Shown: positions 10,174 through 21,412 of the stretch, in pieces
Layout of the letters: every line of letters begins with the position of its first letter
Numbering within the stretch: position 1 is the first letter of the stretch
Assembly (NCBI GenBank): GCA_947625515.1
Contig: CANQOO010000001.1
Span: forward strand, 62,001 to 126,000
Reading direction: 5' to 3'
DNA: 64,000 nt
Origin: an uncultured Clostridia bacterium
Lineage (GTDB): Bacteria; Bacillota; Clostridia; Christensenellales; UBA1242
Position numbers and translations under genes: made by a program
The notes under the pieces: generated by a model
The model's database searches: none
Told to the model about the DNA's origin: nothing
Seen by the model: the letters and a program-made list of their open reading frames with translations, nothing else

Positions 10174-12144
10174 ATGGAAGAAAAGTTTGTTTTGCATTCA
10201 AAATATCATCCGGCAGGCGACCAGCCACAGGCAATTCAAAAACTTGTGGAAGGGCTTGACGACGGCTTGAAAGACCAGGTGCTTTTGGGCGTGACGGGCT
10301 CGGGCAAAACATACACAATGGCAAACATCATCGAGCGGGTGCAGAAGCCAACATTGGTGATTGCACACAACAAAACCTTGGCGGCACAACTTTGCAACGA
10401 GTTCCGCGAATTTTTCCCAGAAAATCGCGTGGAATATTTTGTGTCTTACTATGACTATTATCAACCCGAGGCATACATTGTTTCCACTGACACCTACATC
10501 GAAAAAGATATGAGCGTCAACGAAGATATTGACAAACTTCGTTCGTCTGCAACGTCCTCTCTGCTTGAAAGGCGGGACACCATTGTGGTGGCATCCGTTT
10601 CGTGCATCTATGGTCTGGGCAGCCCAGAGGAATATCACAATCTGCACATCGCTTTGCGTGAGGGGGAAGAGTTTGACCGAGATGAGTTGATTAATCATTT
10701 GATTGCCATTCAATACACCCGCAACGACATCGACTTCAAACGCACCACTTTCCGCGTGAAAGGGGATGTGGTGGACATCTTTCCGGCAAACACCAGCGAA
10801 TATGCCATAAAAGTCCGTTTTTTTGGGGACGAAATTGAAAAAATTTTTGAGTTTGACCCTGTCAGCGGCAATCTCATCAACGAAATGAGTTTTGTGGCGA
10901 TTTATCCTGCCACGCACTATGCTGTTGGCTCAAACACTTTGCAAAATGCAATTGCACAAATTGAGATTGACCGAGAAAAGGCGATTGCGGATTTTGAAAA
11001 GCACGGCAAGCCGCTGGAAGCGGAGCGAATCGGTCAGCGAGTGGCATATGACCTTGAAATGATGAAAGAAGTGGGCTATTGCAGCGGCATTGAAAACTAT
11101 TCCCGTTATTTTGACGGCAGAAAGCCGGGCGAGGCACCTTACACGCTGATTGACTATTTTCCCAACGACTTTTTGTGCATTATTGACGAAAGCCACATGA
11201 CCATTCCACAGATTAGGGCGATGTATAATGGCGACAAAGCAAGGAAAAACTCTTTGGTGGAATATGGCTTCCGCTTGGAGGCGGCACGCGACAACAGGCC
11301 GCTTAAATTTGACGAATTTGAAAAGAAATTGAGGCAGACCATCTATGTTTCCGCCACGCCGGGCAAGTATGAACTTGACCGTGCCGGGCAGGTGGTGGAG
11401 CAGGTCATCCGCCCAACCGGGCTTTTGGACCCGAAGATTGAAATCCGACCGATTGAAAATCAGGTGGAAGTGCTGATGCAAGAATGCCGAAAGACGATAG
11501 ACCGCGGGGCAAGGGTGCTTGTGACGACGCTGACCAAAAAGATGGCGGAAAGTTTGACCACCTATCTTGCCGACAGAAAATTTCGCGTTAAATATCTGCA
11601 CAGCGAAATTGACACAATGGAGCGGGTGGAGATTATCAACGGCCTTAGAATGGGCGAGTTTGACGTGCTTGTTGGCATCAATCTGCTTCGAGAGGGCTTG
11701 GATATGCCGGAGGTGGAACTTGTCTGCATTCTTGACGCCGACAAAGAAGGCTTTTTGCGTAGCGAAGGGGCACTTGTCCAGACCATTGGAAGAGCCGCAA
11801 GAAATGCAAATGGACATGTGATTATGTTTGCAGACGTGGTCACTGACAGCATGCGGCACGCCATCGATGAAACAAATCGCCGCAGGCAGTTGCAAGAAAA
11901 ATTCAACGCCGAGCATGGCATTGTGCCAAAGACAATCATCAAAGAGATTAAAAACACGCTGGACATCTCCAAAAAAGTTTCCGAAAATTCCATTGCTAAG
12001 AAGGATATCCCTGCCGAGATAGAGCGTTTGACCAGCATGATGAAAATTGCCTCATCGCAGTTGGATTTTGAGCGTGCGATTGAACTTAGAAACAAAATCA
12101 ACAATCTCAAAAAGCGACTGAGCAGGAAAGAAAAAATTGAATGA
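10174..12144 (+). CDS. uvrB: Excinuclease ABC subunit B
   Basis: 656 aa; [42 protein letters not shown]-terminal UVR motif. Confidence 0.99.
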   Translation: MEEKFVLHSKYHPAGDQPQAIQKLVEGLDDGLKDQVLLGVTGSGKTYTMANIIERVQKPTLVIAHNKTLAAQLCNEFREFFPENRVEYFVSYYDYYQPEAYIVSTDTYIEKDMSVNEDIDKLRSSATSSLLERRDTIVVASVSCIYGLGSPEEYHNLHIALREGEEFDRDELINHLIAIQYTRNDIDFKRTTFRVKGDVVDIFPANTSEYAIKVRFFGDEIEKIFEFDPVSGNLINEMSFVAIYPATHYAVGSNTLQNAIAQIEIDREKAIADFEKHGKPLEAERIGQRVAYDLEMMKEVGYCSGIENYSRYFDGRKPGEAPYTLIDYFPNDFLCIIDESHMTIPQIRAMYNGDKARKNSLVEYGFRLEAARDNRPLKFDEFEKKLRQTIYVSATPGKYELDRAGQVVEQVIRPTGLLDPKIEIRPIENQVEVLMQECRKTIDRGARVLVTTLTKKMAESLTTYLADRKFRVKYLHSEIDTMERVEIINGLRMGEFDVLVGINLLREGLDMPEVELVCILDADKEGFLRSEGALVQTIGRAARNANGHVIMFADVVTDSMRHAIDETNRRRQLQEKFNAEHGIVPKTIIKEIKNTLDISKKVSENSIAKKDIPAEIERLTSMMKIASSQLDFERAIELRNKINNLKKRLSRKEKIE

Positions 12145-12178
12145 AGAGCAAAATTTAAAGAAGCATAGGTGAAAAGAT

Positions 12179-14989
12179 ATGAAAAATTCCATCATAATTA
12201 AAGGGGCAAAAGAAAACAACCTGAAAAATGTCAGCCTGGAAATTCCGCGTGACAAATTTGTGGTGTTCACGGGCGTGAGCGGCTCTGGAAAAAGTTCGCT
12301 GGCGTTTGGCACCATTTTTGCCGAGGGACAGAGGAGATACATCGAAAGTCTCTCGTCCTACGCCCGCCAATTTCTGGGTGCGGCACAAAAGCCGGACGTG
12401 GAAGTGATTGAGGGGCTTTCGCCAGCAATTTCAATCGACCAAAAAACCACCAATCGCAATCCGCGTTCCACTGTCGGCACGGTGACGGAGATTTATGACT
12501 ATCTTCGTCTGCTCTTCGCCCGCGTTGGAACGCCATATTGCCCGCACTGCCACCGCGAAATTAAGCAGCAGACGGTGGACCAGATTGTGGACAGCATCAA
12601 GGAAATGGGCGAGGGGACAAAAATCACCATCATGGCACCCGTTGTGCGGGGGCAAAAGGGGCGGCACGAAAAACTGCTGGAAAGCCTCAAACGCAGCGGA
12701 TTTGTGAGGGTGGAGGTGGACGGAAACATCTTCACGCTGGACGAAGAAATTTCGCTGGACAAAAATTTGAAACATGACATCAGCGTTGTTGTGGATCGCA
12801 TCACCATCAAAGAGGGAAAGGACACGCGGCTGACCGGCAGTTTGGAAACGGCGTTGAAACTTGCTGACGGGCTGGTGAACATTGTGACGGACGAGAAAAC
12901 GGAACTTTATTCCACCAATTATGCCTGTCCGGAATGCGGCTGGACGCTGGAAGAAATCAGTCCAAGAATGTTTTCTTTCAATGCCCCATATGGTGCCTGC
13001 CCTCACTGCACTGGGCTGGGCTACACAATGGATATTGACGAAAACTTGGTGCTGAGGCACAAAGACCTTTCCATAAACGCGGGGGCGTTTGACTCCACCG
13101 GCTGGAAGATGGAGCCGGGCAGCATGGCAAAAAGTTATCTGACCGCGGTGGCAAAGGCATATGACATCGACCTTGACACTCCGCTGGAAAAACTGCCCAA
13201 AGAGAAGCTGAACATTCTGCTGTATGGCACTGGCACTGAGAAGGTGGACATGGAAGTGAACAACGTTCGCGGCAGACATATGCTTGCTGTCAATTTTGAG
13301 GGCATTGTGAACAATCTTCGCCGCAGATATCAAGAAAGTTCCAGCGAATGGGTGAAGTTTGAAATTGGCCGCTTCATGAGGGAGCAAACTTGCACCGTCT
13401 GCCACGGCAAGCGACTGAATGAAAGTGCCCTCTCGGTGAAAATTAACAAGAAAGATATTTTTGAATATTGCGACAACTCCATCAAAAATCTCATTCCAAT
13501 TTTTGAAGATTTGGGGCTGGGCAAAACTAAGGCACAAATTGCCGAGCCAATCTTGAAGGAAGTGCTGGCAAGGCTCAACTTTTTGAAGGATGTCGGGCTT
13601 GCATATTTGACGCTAAATCGCACCGCGGAAAGTCTGTCGGGCGGTGAGGCACAAAGAATTCGGCTTGCCACGCAGATTGGGAGCGGGCTTGTGGGCGTGC
13701 TTTACATTTTGGACGAGCCGTCCATTGGGCTGCATCAGCGGGACAATGAAAAACTGCTTAACACCCTGAAAAAACTTAAAGACCTTGGCAACACCCTGAT
13801 TGTTGTGGAGCATGACGAGGACACCATCCGTGCCGCCGACTTTTTGGTGGATGTCGGGCCGCTTGCCGGAGTGCATGGCGGAGAGATTATCGCAGCCGGC
13901 ACGGTGGAGCAGGTTATGAAAAACAAAAAATCCATCACGGCGGCATTCTTGCGTGGCGACGAAAAGATTGAGGTGCCGCAGCAGCGTCGCAAGCCAAAGG
14001 ATTTTGTCACAATTTATGGTGCCAAGCAAAACAACCTCAAAAACATTGATGTCAAGATTCCAACCGGTGTGTTGACCCTTGTGACGGGCGTCTCAGGGGG
14101 CGGAAAATCCAGCCTCATCAACGGCGTGCTTTTCCCATATCTATCCAATTTGCTCAACAACAGCAAACTTGAACTTGGCAAATTCAAAAAGATTGAAAAT
14201 GCGGAGGTTTTGGATAAGGTCATCGCCATAGACCAGGCCCCGATTGGGCGAACGCCGCGTTCGAACCCTGCCACCTACACGGGCGTGTTCACCGCGATTC
14301 GCGACCTTTTTGCCGCCACGCCAGACGCCAAGGCACGTGGATTTGGCACGGGCAGATTTTCGTTTAATGTCAAGGGCGGCAGATGCGAGGCGTGCGAAGG
14401 TGCGGGCGTGAAGGAAATTGAAATGTATTTCTTGCCCGACATCACCGTGCCTTGCGAGGTCTGCAAGGGGAAGAGATATAATCGCGAAACGTTGGAAGTG
14501 AAATATAAGGGCAAATCCATCAGCGACGTGCTGGACATGACGGTGGAAGAGGCACTGAAATTTTTTGAGAACATCCCGTCCATCAAAAGCAAGATTCAGG
14601 CACTTTATGACGTTGGGCTTTCTTACATCAAACTTGGCCAGCCAGCCACCACGCTTTCGGGCGGGGAGGCACAACGCGTGAAACTTGCCACCGAACTTTC
14701 CCGAAAAAGCACTGGCAGGACAATGTATATCTTGGATGAGCCGACCACGGGGCTGCACATGTATGATGTCAAAAAACTCATCTCCATTTTGCAGCGATTG
14801 GTGGAGGGCGGCAACAGCGTTGTGGTGATTGAGCATAATTTGGATGTTATCAAATGTGCTGACTATGTGATTGACCTTGGGCCGGAAGGCGGCGACGAGG
14901 GAGGCATGATTGTTGCCACGGGCACGCCGGAAGAAATTGCGAAAAACGAAAAAAGCTACACAGGGGCGTTCTTGAAGAAAATGCTTTAA
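12179..14989 (+). CDS. uvrA: Excinuclease ABC subunit A
   Basis: 936 aa; [17 protein letters not shown], two ABC signatures ([33 protein letters not shown]), zinc-finger Cys pairs. Confidence 0.99.
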   Translation: MKNSIIIKGAKENNLKNVSLEIPRDKFVVFTGVSGSGKSSLAFGTIFAEGQRRYIESLSSYARQFLGAAQKPDVEVIEGLSPAISIDQKTTNRNPRSTVGTVTEIYDYLRLLFARVGTPYCPHCHREIKQQTVDQIVDSIKEMGEGTKITIMAPVVRGQKGRHEKLLESLKRSGFVRVEVDGNIFTLDEEISLDKNLKHDISVVVDRITIKEGKDTRLTGSLETALKLADGLVNIVTDEKTELYSTNYACPECGWTLEEISPRMFSFNAPYGACPHCTGLGYTMDIDENLVLRHKDLSINAGAFDSTGWKMEPGSMAKSYLTAVAKAYDIDLDTPLEKLPKEKLNILLYGTGTEKVDMEVNNVRGRHMLAVNFEGIVNNLRRRYQESSSEWVKFEIGRFMREQTCTVCHGKRLNESALSVKINKKDIFEYCDNSIKNLIPIFEDLGLGKTKAQIAEPILKEVLARLNFLKDVGLAYLTLNRTAESLSGGEAQRIRLATQIGSGLVGVLYILDEPSIGLHQRDNEKLLNTLKKLKDLGNTLIVVEHDEDTIRAADFLVDVGPLAGVHGGEIIAAGTVEQVMKNKKSITAAFLRGDEKIEVPQQRRKPKDFVTIYGAKQNNLKNIDVKIPTGVLTLVTGVSGGGKSSLINGVLFPYLSNLLNNSKLELGKFKKIENAEVLDKVIAIDQAPIGRTPRSNPATYTGVFTAIRDLFAATPDAKARGFGTGRFSFNVKGGRCEACEGAGVKEIEMYFLPDITVPCEVCKGKRYNRETLEVKYKGKSISDVLDMTVEEALKFFENIPSIKSKIQALYDVGLSYIKLGQPATTLSGGEAQRVKLATELSRKSTGRTMYILDEPTTGLHMYDVKKLISILQRLVEGGNSVVVIEHNLDVIKCADYVIDLGPEGGDEGGMIVATGTPEEIAKNEKSYTGAFLKKML

Positions 14990-15115
14990 AACGCATTTAG
15001 CCCAAAAGATGTTGAGTCAAAAAACTTAGCAGAGAAAAAGACAAAAAGGGCAGCAAAATAATTAAAAAATGGCCGCATAACCGACGCATAAATCATTTAA
15101 AAAAAATCAAAAAAA

Positions 15116-15136
15116 CCGCAAAAATGCGGCTTTTTT
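15116..15136 (+). terminator. Rho-independent terminator after uvrA
   Basis: CCGCA-AAAA-TGCGG-CTTTTTT. Confidence 0.8.
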
Positions 15137-15201
15137 GTTGCTTTTTAATTTGTTGTAGCGTAGAAATTTTGGCTATGTTTTGATTTTTTTAAAAGACATC
15201 A

Positions 15202-15873
15202 TTAAAGCGTCGGGATTGTGGTGTTGATTGTGGACGCTGTCGGATAGATTGGCAGGTCGGACAGCCCAGGGCAGGCACTTTGTTGTGGAGCCTGCTTGCA
15301 AGGCGGCAGAACTGGATAGCCATAAGACGGCACAAGCACATCAACAACGCTGACCACGCGGACGATGATTTGCACGCAACCCGTCACAGTGAAGACATTT
15401 GGAGCCGTGAAGGTGCCAATTCTGCTGCTGAAAATTCCAGTTGCGACAATGTCGATTGGGGCAAGAGCAGGTTGCGGCACAAACAGAATCACCGATTTTG
15501 TCACTGTCAAAGTGGAAAGGGCGGAGCCTAATGCACCGGTTGCGTCACTGTATGTGATTGTCACCGGGATTGTCAGCGTGAAAGAAACATTTGCGTAGTT
15601 TGGGCATGTTTCCAGACGGTCAATCACAAGGTCGCTGATTGTGGCAGTTTGCCCAGCGGTGTTTTCTGCCGAAACATATGTCAGCGGCTGCACTGGGTTG
15701 GCAGGGAAGAAGTCACTTCCTGTCAGGATGATGCCAGTTTCGGTCGTCGAGCAAACACACGCGTCAAACACTTTGGTTGTTTGAATCAAAATTTTCTCAC
15801 AAATGCCGTTTGTCACATTTCCACAAATTGGGCCAGGTCTGTTTGGGTTGGTGTTGTTTATGTAAAATGACAT
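15202..15873 (-). CDS. Hypothetical Cys-containing protein (possible spore-surface protein)
   Basis: MSFYINNTNPNRPGPICGNVTNGICEKILIQTTKVFDACVCSTTETG...; RBS aaggagg before ATG at 15873. Confidence 0.6.
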   Translation of the reverse strand: MSFYINNTNPNRPGPICGNVTNGICEKILIQTTKVFDACVCSTTETGIILTGSDFFPANPVQPLTYVSAENTAGQTATISDLVIDRLETCPNYANVSFTLTIPVTITYSDATGALGSALSTLTVTKSVILFVPQPALAPIDIVATGIFSSRIGTFTAPNVFTVTGCVQIIVRVVSVVDVLVPSYGYPVLPPCKQAPQQSACPGLSDLPIYPTASTINTTIPTL

Positions 15874-16086
15874 TTTAAACCTCCTTAAAATTCCATACAC
15901 CATTATGATATGCACCCGCCACTTCCTTTGCCACAAAAATGAGAAACAAAATCTAATAGTCCCTTATCTTTATATTTTTTATTTAATATCTTCATATCTT
16001 AAATTTTAAAATATCTTCATATCTTAAATTATATATATTTTTAATTTGTATCTTTTTAATTTGTATTTTAAATCATTTATTTTCAT

Positions 16087-16112
16087 AAAAAAATGTGACC
16101 GCATGGCCACAC
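16087..16112 (-). terminator. Rho-independent terminator of subfamily A gene (same hairpin as 777..802)
   Basis: Minus strand TGTGGCCATGCGGTCACA + T7, identical stem-loop to 777..794. Confidence 0.8.
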
Positions 16113-16141
16113 TTTTTATAGGTAAATGTTTTGCTTTAATT

Positions 16142-17068
16142 TCAGAACGTCCCCAGTGTGAGACTTATGTCGCCAGAGAAAGAGGCGTCATTAATGTGAT
16201 TGCCTACACGCGTGAAAAGACCATACCAATACATCTCCTGAGGAAAAGATCTTGTAATAACGGCCCCCATGACAGCCAAGCATTCATTTGAAGCACTCCC
16301 ATCCAAGAAATAAGCATATTTACTGTTGATGCCTTGCGTTTGAAAATACGGAAATTCACCATTCCAATCTTCTGCATCAAGTTGTTGTTCGAGCTTAACA
16401 GCATATTGCGAGAAAGTCATCGTTTCTGACGACTTAGGGATTGTGAGATCAAGTGGTAACCAATCTGGCCAATCTTCTTCAAAAAATTCATCGTCATCTG
16501 GCCAATCTGCAAGCTCTGTATTACTAACATCTCCGTTCTTGTCAAAATTGTGAATATTATATTGCACAGGGAGTTCAGAATCCCCATCGAGATTTATGAC
16601 TGATAGAGATATTGTGAAACAGACCTGCTCATCAATGATAAGATTTGACATTTGAAATTTATCTTCTGTCACAGTTCCATCGTGCAATATCACTTCCTTC
16701 ATATCCTTCACAACCTTGCTGTCAATTTGGAAATCTAAATTAATTGGGTCGAATTGTTTGCTGAGTGTGCCGCTCTCATTTCCAGTAAATTCCATATAAT
16801 CTTGGTCGCCAATGGTAAGAGGCTGGATATAGCACAGGGTGCTGTCACCAGAATAACTCGGATAATTTTCCTTATCAACATAGCGGCATTCCACATAAGT
16901 CTCCACCCACCCTACAATGGCGGCCTTGACGTTTTTGGCGGTGTAGGAAATGTTGAATGTGCTGGAAACTTGTCCTTGCAGTGCGGCGAGGGTTATGCCC
17001 ACGGATGTTGCAGCCACCACAAGCACCATGGCAAAACACCCGACCACCGTCCATATTTTCTTTTTCAT
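16142..17068 (-). CDS. N-terminally anchored surface protein, subfamily A
   Basis: MKKKIWTVVGCFAMVLVVAATSVGITLAALQGQVSSTFNISYTAKNVKAAIVG...; RBS ggagaac before ATG at 17068; paralogue of 3..740; N-terminus resembles the 32434..33951 product. Confidence 0.8.
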   Translation of the reverse strand: MKKKIWTVVGCFAMVLVVAATSVGITLAALQGQVSSTFNISYTAKNVKAAIVGWVETYVECRYVDKENYPSYSGDSTLCYIQPLTIGDQDYMEFTGNESGTLSKQFDPINLDFQIDSKVVKDMKEVILHDGTVTEDKFQMSNLIIDEQVCFTISLSVINLDGDSELPVQYNIHNFDKNGDVSNTELADWPDDDEFFEEDWPDWLPLDLTIPKSSETMTFSQYAVKLEQQLDAEDWNGEFPYFQTQGINSKYAYFLDGSASNECLAVMGAVITRSFPQEMYWYGLFTRVGNHINDASFSGDISLTLGTF

Positions 17069-17120
17069 ATTTTTGTTCTCCTTTTTTGTTTTTTGTGTGC
17101 TTTTTTGCACACCTACCCCC

Positions 17121-17148
17121 ATTTTAGCGGGGGGGGGATTTTTGTCAA
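17121..17148 (-). promoter_or_regulatory. Predicted promoter with a C9 homopolymer in the -35/-10 spacer
   Basis: Minus strand reads TTGACA-AAAATCCCCCCCCCGC(16 nt)-TAAAAT, about 50 nt upstream of the ATG at 17068. Confidence 0.7.
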
Positions 17149-17454
17149 GTGATTTGCAAAAATTTTTTAAAAATTCTTCATTTTTTTTAGATTTTTGTCT
17201 TCTTAGGGCGTATTTTAGGCAAATTTTGGGCAAAAACTGCCCCAAAACGGGAAAACATAGGCAAAAACTTGCCGCAAATGCAAATTTTTTCCAAAAAAAA
17301 CATTTTTACTAATAACAATTTTAGAGGAGGGGCAAAAGTTGATGAGAAAGTCAAAGTTCATGAGAAAGCCCGCAAGTTTAAAAGTCCTAAACATGATTTT
17401 GGAGGTCAAAAAATAAAAATTCAAAAAAAATTTTAAAAATTTTGACAAAAATGT

Positions 17455-17483
17455 TTGACTTTTCTTTTTTAGGTGCATATAAT
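17455..17483 (+). promoter_or_regulatory. hrcA operon promoter
   Basis: TTGACT-N17-TATAAT just upstream of the CIRCE element. Confidence 0.85.
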
Positions 17484-17487
17484 AGTG

Positions 17488-17514
17488 CTAGCACTTGCAA
17501 GTCGAGAGTGCTAG
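17488..17514 (+). promoter_or_regulatory. CIRCE element (HrcA operator)
   Basis: CTAGCACTT-N9-GAGTGCTAG, close to the consensus TTAGCACTC-N9-GAGTGCTAA, immediately 5' of hrcA. Confidence 0.93.
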
Positions 17515-17539
17515 CAAACTTGATGTAAGGGTTGTAAAT

Positions 17540-18523
17540 ATGGAACTTTCCGAAAGAAAAATCAAAATCCTGAACATTGCTGTGGAAGAGTTCATCAAAG
17601 ACAGTGCACCAATCACAAGTGGCTCTGTGAAGGATCATGCGTTGCTGGACTGCTCCACTGCCACGTTACGCAGCGAACTGAACGCCTTGGAGGCGATGGG
17701 GTTTTTGAAACAACTTCACACCTCGGGTGGCAGAGTGCCGACCGCACAGGGCTATCGATTTTATGTCGAAAACATGCTCAAAACGGTCAAGGCGACAAAC
17801 AGCGAGTTGAAAGCGGTGCGGCAGTTGATTGAAAATCGCACGCAAAATTTGAGCGAAATCATCTCCGGCATTGCAAAAATCATCAGCAAGGCGACAAACT
17901 ATCCCACTGTGGTGCTTGTGAACGGCATTGAAAACTTGATTTTGCAGGAGTTTAAGATTGTCCCGCTTTTTGGCGAAAAGTGCATGGTGCTGATCGGCAC
18001 AAACTATGGCTACATCACCCAACAACTGGACATTTCTGCCAGCCAGCAAAGCTGCGAGGACGCATCAAACTATCTCACCAAATATTTTAAGGGCGAAACG
18101 ATGGGCTTCTTGATGGACAACATCGACCAGTTTAAGAGCGGCATGAAGGGCGAGATTGCAGCGTTCCAGGGCGTTGTGGACAATGTTGTTGTGGGGCTTT
18201 CCAAACTTAACAAGCAAAAACTTTTGAATGTTCAGGCGGGCAGCATGGCGGACATGGTGGAACGCTCTGCCGACGACGCAAAAAGCGTGCTTAGGACGCT
18301 GAACGACGAAAGCGAGCTGATTGAAGTGCTGGACAGCAACGAGAAAGACATCTCCGCACGCATAGATGACGACAAATGCTCTGTGTTGAAAGCACCAATT
18401 TTGGTGGGCGGCAGGCAGGTCGCATCCATTGGGGTGTTTGGGCCGCAGAAGATGGACTATCTAAGCATCGCCTGTGCTTTGAAGGTGGTTGTGGACGAAC
18501 TTTCGGAAAATAAAGGAGATTGA
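17540..18523 (+). CDS. hrcA: Heat-inducible transcription repressor HrcA
   Basis: MELSERKIKILNIAVEEFIKDSAPITSGSV...GGRVPTAQGYRFYV; CIRCE upstream; followed by grpE-dnaK-dnaJ. Confidence 0.97.
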   Translation: MELSERKIKILNIAVEEFIKDSAPITSGSVKDHALLDCSTATLRSELNALEAMGFLKQLHTSGGRVPTAQGYRFYVENMLKTVKATNSELKAVRQLIENRTQNLSEIISGIAKIISKATNYPTVVLVNGIENLILQEFKIVPLFGEKCMVLIGTNYGYITQQLDISASQQSCEDASNYLTKYFKGETMGFLMDNIDQFKSGMKGEIAAFQGVVDNVVVGLSKLNKQKLLNVQAGSMADMVERSADDAKSVLRTLNDESELIEVLDSNEKDISARIDDDKCSVLKAPILVGGRQVASIGVFGPQKMDYLSIACALKVVVDELSENKGD

Positions 18524-18524
18524 A

Positions 18525-19232
18525 ATGGGCAAAAAAAACAAGGGAAACAATTTGGAAGATGAAAATCTGAGTGACAATCAGCAGGAGTGCTGCAAGGACG
18601 CAGAACACTGCCATTGCGGCGACGCGTGTGAATGCGATGATGAGTGCAACTGTTCATCTGAGTGCAACTGTCACGACGAGGCATGTCAGCAAGGCTGCGA
18701 TTGTCACGAAGAGGGCTGCGAATGCGACGACCAGTGCGATTGTGAAGAGTGCCAGTGTGACGAGGACACTCAGTGTCAGCATGATAGCTGCCAGTGTGGG
18801 CAAGATGACCAAAATTTGGCAGGAGAATATCTTGCCATGGCACAGCGGCTGCAAGCGGATTTTGACAACTATCGCAAACGCGTGACTGAACAACTTGACC
18901 GCGAGCGTCAAGAGGGTGTCAAAAGTGTGGTTGAGGTGTTCCTGCCCTGCCTGGACGCATTTAAAGAAGCAAAAAAGAGCGTGAAAGAGGAAGGCACTCT
19001 CGCCGGAATCAATATGATTGAAGAGAAAATCCTTAACGCGTTTGCATCTTTGAAAGTGGAAAAAATTGACGCAGTTGGGCAGAAATTTGACCCGCATCTT
19101 CACAATGTCATTGCCGTTTTGTCCGACGCAGAAAAAGAAGATGATGTCATTTTGGAGGAATATCAGTCAGGTTGGACTCTGAACGGCAAGGTTATCAGAT
19201 ATTCCAAAGTTGTTGTGAATAAAAAACCTTAG
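18525..19232 (+). CDS. grpE: Nucleotide exchange factor GrpE with Cys/His/Asp/Glu-rich N-terminal extension
   Basis: C-terminal GrpE core (QADFDNYRKRVTEQLDRE...FDPHLHNVI...GWTLNGKVIRYSKVVVNK); N-terminus has 22 Cys in 70 residues. Confidence 0.95.
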   Translation: MGKKNKGNNLEDENLSDNQQECCKDAEHCHCGDACECDDECNCSSECNCHDEACQQGCDCHEEGCECDDQCDCEECQCDEDTQCQHDSCQCGQDDQNLAGEYLAMAQRLQADFDNYRKRVTEQLDRERQEGVKSVVEVFLPCLDAFKEAKKSVKEEGTLAGINMIEEKILNAFASLKVEKIDAVGQKFDPHLHNVIAVLSDAEKEDDVILEEYQSGWTLNGKVIRYSKVVVNKKP

Positions 19233-19469
19233 GCGTGTTTCAATTTCGTGAGAATTATTTGAAAAACGAACGAAAATTCACTACATAACAAAAGAAAAAT
19301 GAAAATTAAATAAATTTTCAAAAAATCGCAAAAACCGCGGAAAAATGCAAATTTTTTAGAAAATAAGCAAATAAAAACAAGTTTAGAGCAGCAAAAATTA
19401 TTAAAAAATCAACAAAAACACAGGAAATCAAAATTAAAAAAATCAAGAATTAAAAAGGAGAACAAAAAA

Positions 19470-21308
19470 ATGAGTAAAATTATTGGTATTGACCTTGGAA
19501 CAACAAATTCTTGCGTGGCAGTTATGGAAGGCGGCAAGCCTACTGTCATTGCAAACGCAGAAGGGGACAGAACAACCCCATCTGTTGTGGCTTACACCAA
19601 AGAGGGCGAGCGTCTTGTCGGCAAAGTGGCAAAACGCCAAGCCATCATCAATCACGACAACACAGTCATTTCCATCAAACGCGAAATGGGCACAAACTTC
19701 AAAGCAAAATTGGGCGGAAAGGAATATTCTCCACAAGAGATTTCTGCAATGATTTTGTCTAAATTGAAGGCGGATGCAGAAAGCTATTTGGGCGAAAAAG
19801 TGACCCAGGCTGTCATCACTGTGCCTGCATATTTCAACGACAGTCAGCGTCAAGCCACCAAAGACGCCGGCAAGATTGCGGGCTTGGAAGTTTTGAGAAT
19901 CATCAACGAGCCTACCGCAGCCGCACTTGCATATGGCCTTGACAAGGGAGAAAATCAAAATCAGAAAATTTTGGTGTATGACCTTGGCGGCGGCACTTTC
20001 GATGTCTCCATTTTGGAAATTGGCGACAACGTGTTTGAAGTTTTGGCGACAAACGGAAACACTCGTTTGGGCGGCGATGACTTCGATAACCGCATCATCG
20101 ACTTCTTGGTGGAAGAATTTAAATCCCACAATGGTGGCATGGACCTCTCAAATGACAAACTTGCAATGCAAAGACTTAAAGATGAGGCAGAAAAGACAAA
20201 AATTGACCTCTCCGCAAAAACAATGGTGAATGTTTCCATTCCATTCATCACAGCGGATGCAAATGGTCCAAAACACTTGGAATGCGAACTTTCTCGTGCC
20301 AAGTTTGACGCTCTCACTGAAGATTTGGTGAAAGAAACAATTGAGTGCTGCGAGAGAGCACTTAAAGATGCAAACCTTTCTAAATCTCAAATTGATAAGG
20401 TGATTTTGGTGGGAGGCTCAACACGCATCCCAGCAGTTGTTGAGGCTGTGAAGAACTTCACCGAAAAAGAACCATTCAAGGGCATCAACCCTGACGAATG
20501 CGTGGCAGTTGGTGCCGCAATTCAGGCAGGCGTTTTGGCTGGCGAAGTGAAAGACGTTCTTCTTTTGGATGTCACTCCACTTTCTCTTGGAATTGAAACA
20601 TTGGGCGGCGTGTTCACAAAACTTATCGAACGCAACACCACAATTCCAACCAAAAAGTCTCAAATTTTCTCCACCGCTGTGGACAATCAGCCGGGCGTGG
20701 ACATCCACGTTTTGCAGGGCGAGCGAGAATTTGCCGCTCAAAACAAAACTCTGGGACGTTTCCAACTTTCTGACATTCCACCAGCACCACGCGGAGTGCC
20801 TCAAATTGAAGTAACTTTCGACATTGATGCAAACGGAATTGTCAAAGTTTCGGCAAAAGACCTTGGCACAAACAAAGAGCAAAACATCACCATCACTGCT
20901 TCTTCCAACCTTAAAGAAGAGGACATTGAGCGTGCCATCAAAGAGGCAGAGGCTCACGCCGAAGAGGACAAAAAACGCAAAGAATTTGTTGACACAAAGA
21001 ACAACGCCGACAACATGGTTTACTCTCTTGAAAAGATGTTGAAAGAAAACGGCGACAAACTTGCCGCTGACGACAAAAAACGTCTTGAAGATGCCATCGA
21101 AAAGGCAAAGAAAGATTTTGAAAGCGAAGATGTTGAAGTTCTGAAAAAGGCTTTGGAAGAGCTCACACAGGTTTCAAATGAAGTGTTCACAAAGATGTAT
21201 CAAAACGCAAACCCAAACGGAGCAAACGGGGCAAACAATGCCGGCGACAACGCAAACACAGGAAGCGACAACAATGACGGCAATGACCCAGACGTGACAA
21301 TTGAATAA
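19470..21308 (+). CDS. dnaK: Molecular chaperone DnaK
   Basis: [22 protein letters not shown]...; 612 aa. Confidence 0.99.
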   Translation: MSKIIGIDLGTTNSCVAVMEGGKPTVIANAEGDRTTPSVVAYTKEGERLVGKVAKRQAIINHDNTVISIKREMGTNFKAKLGGKEYSPQEISAMILSKLKADAESYLGEKVTQAVITVPAYFNDSQRQATKDAGKIAGLEVLRIINEPTAAALAYGLDKGENQNQKILVYDLGGGTFDVSILEIGDNVFEVLATNGNTRLGGDDFDNRIIDFLVEEFKSHNGGMDLSNDKLAMQRLKDEAEKTKIDLSAKTMVNVSIPFITADANGPKHLECELSRAKFDALTEDLVKETIECCERALKDANLSKSQIDKVILVGGSTRIPAVVEAVKNFTEKEPFKGINPDECVAVGAAIQAGVLAGEVKDVLLLDVTPLSLGIETLGGVFTKLIERNTTIPTKKSQIFSTAVDNQPGVDIHVLQGEREFAAQNKTLGRFQLSDIPPAPRGVPQIEVTFDIDANGIVKVSAKDLGTNKEQNITITASSNLKEEDIERAIKEAEAHAEEDKKRKEFVDTKNNADNMVYSLEKMLKENGDKLAADDKKRLEDAIEKAKKDFESEDVEVLKKALEELTQVSNEVFTKMYQNANPNGANGANNAGDNANTGSDNNDGNDPDVTIE

Positions 21309-21412
21309 TGCTGACGTTATCCTAAAAAATATAAAAACGCAAAAAACACGGGTTTTTTGTCAAATTTTTTTGGAAATTTGAATTTTTTAATAAAAAATAA
21401 GGACAAAAATTC

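Noticed and set aside
12431-13537. 368-aa minus-strand ORF antisense to uvrA
   Set aside because: Same reason; uvrA is unambiguous.
17069-17245. N-terminal extension of the 367-aa minus ORF encoding NPPPAKMGVG across the C9 tract
   Set aside because: No RBS at the upstream start. The signal peptide begins at 17068 with an RBS, and the tract falls between -35 and -10 hexamers, so a promoter role is favoured over coding.
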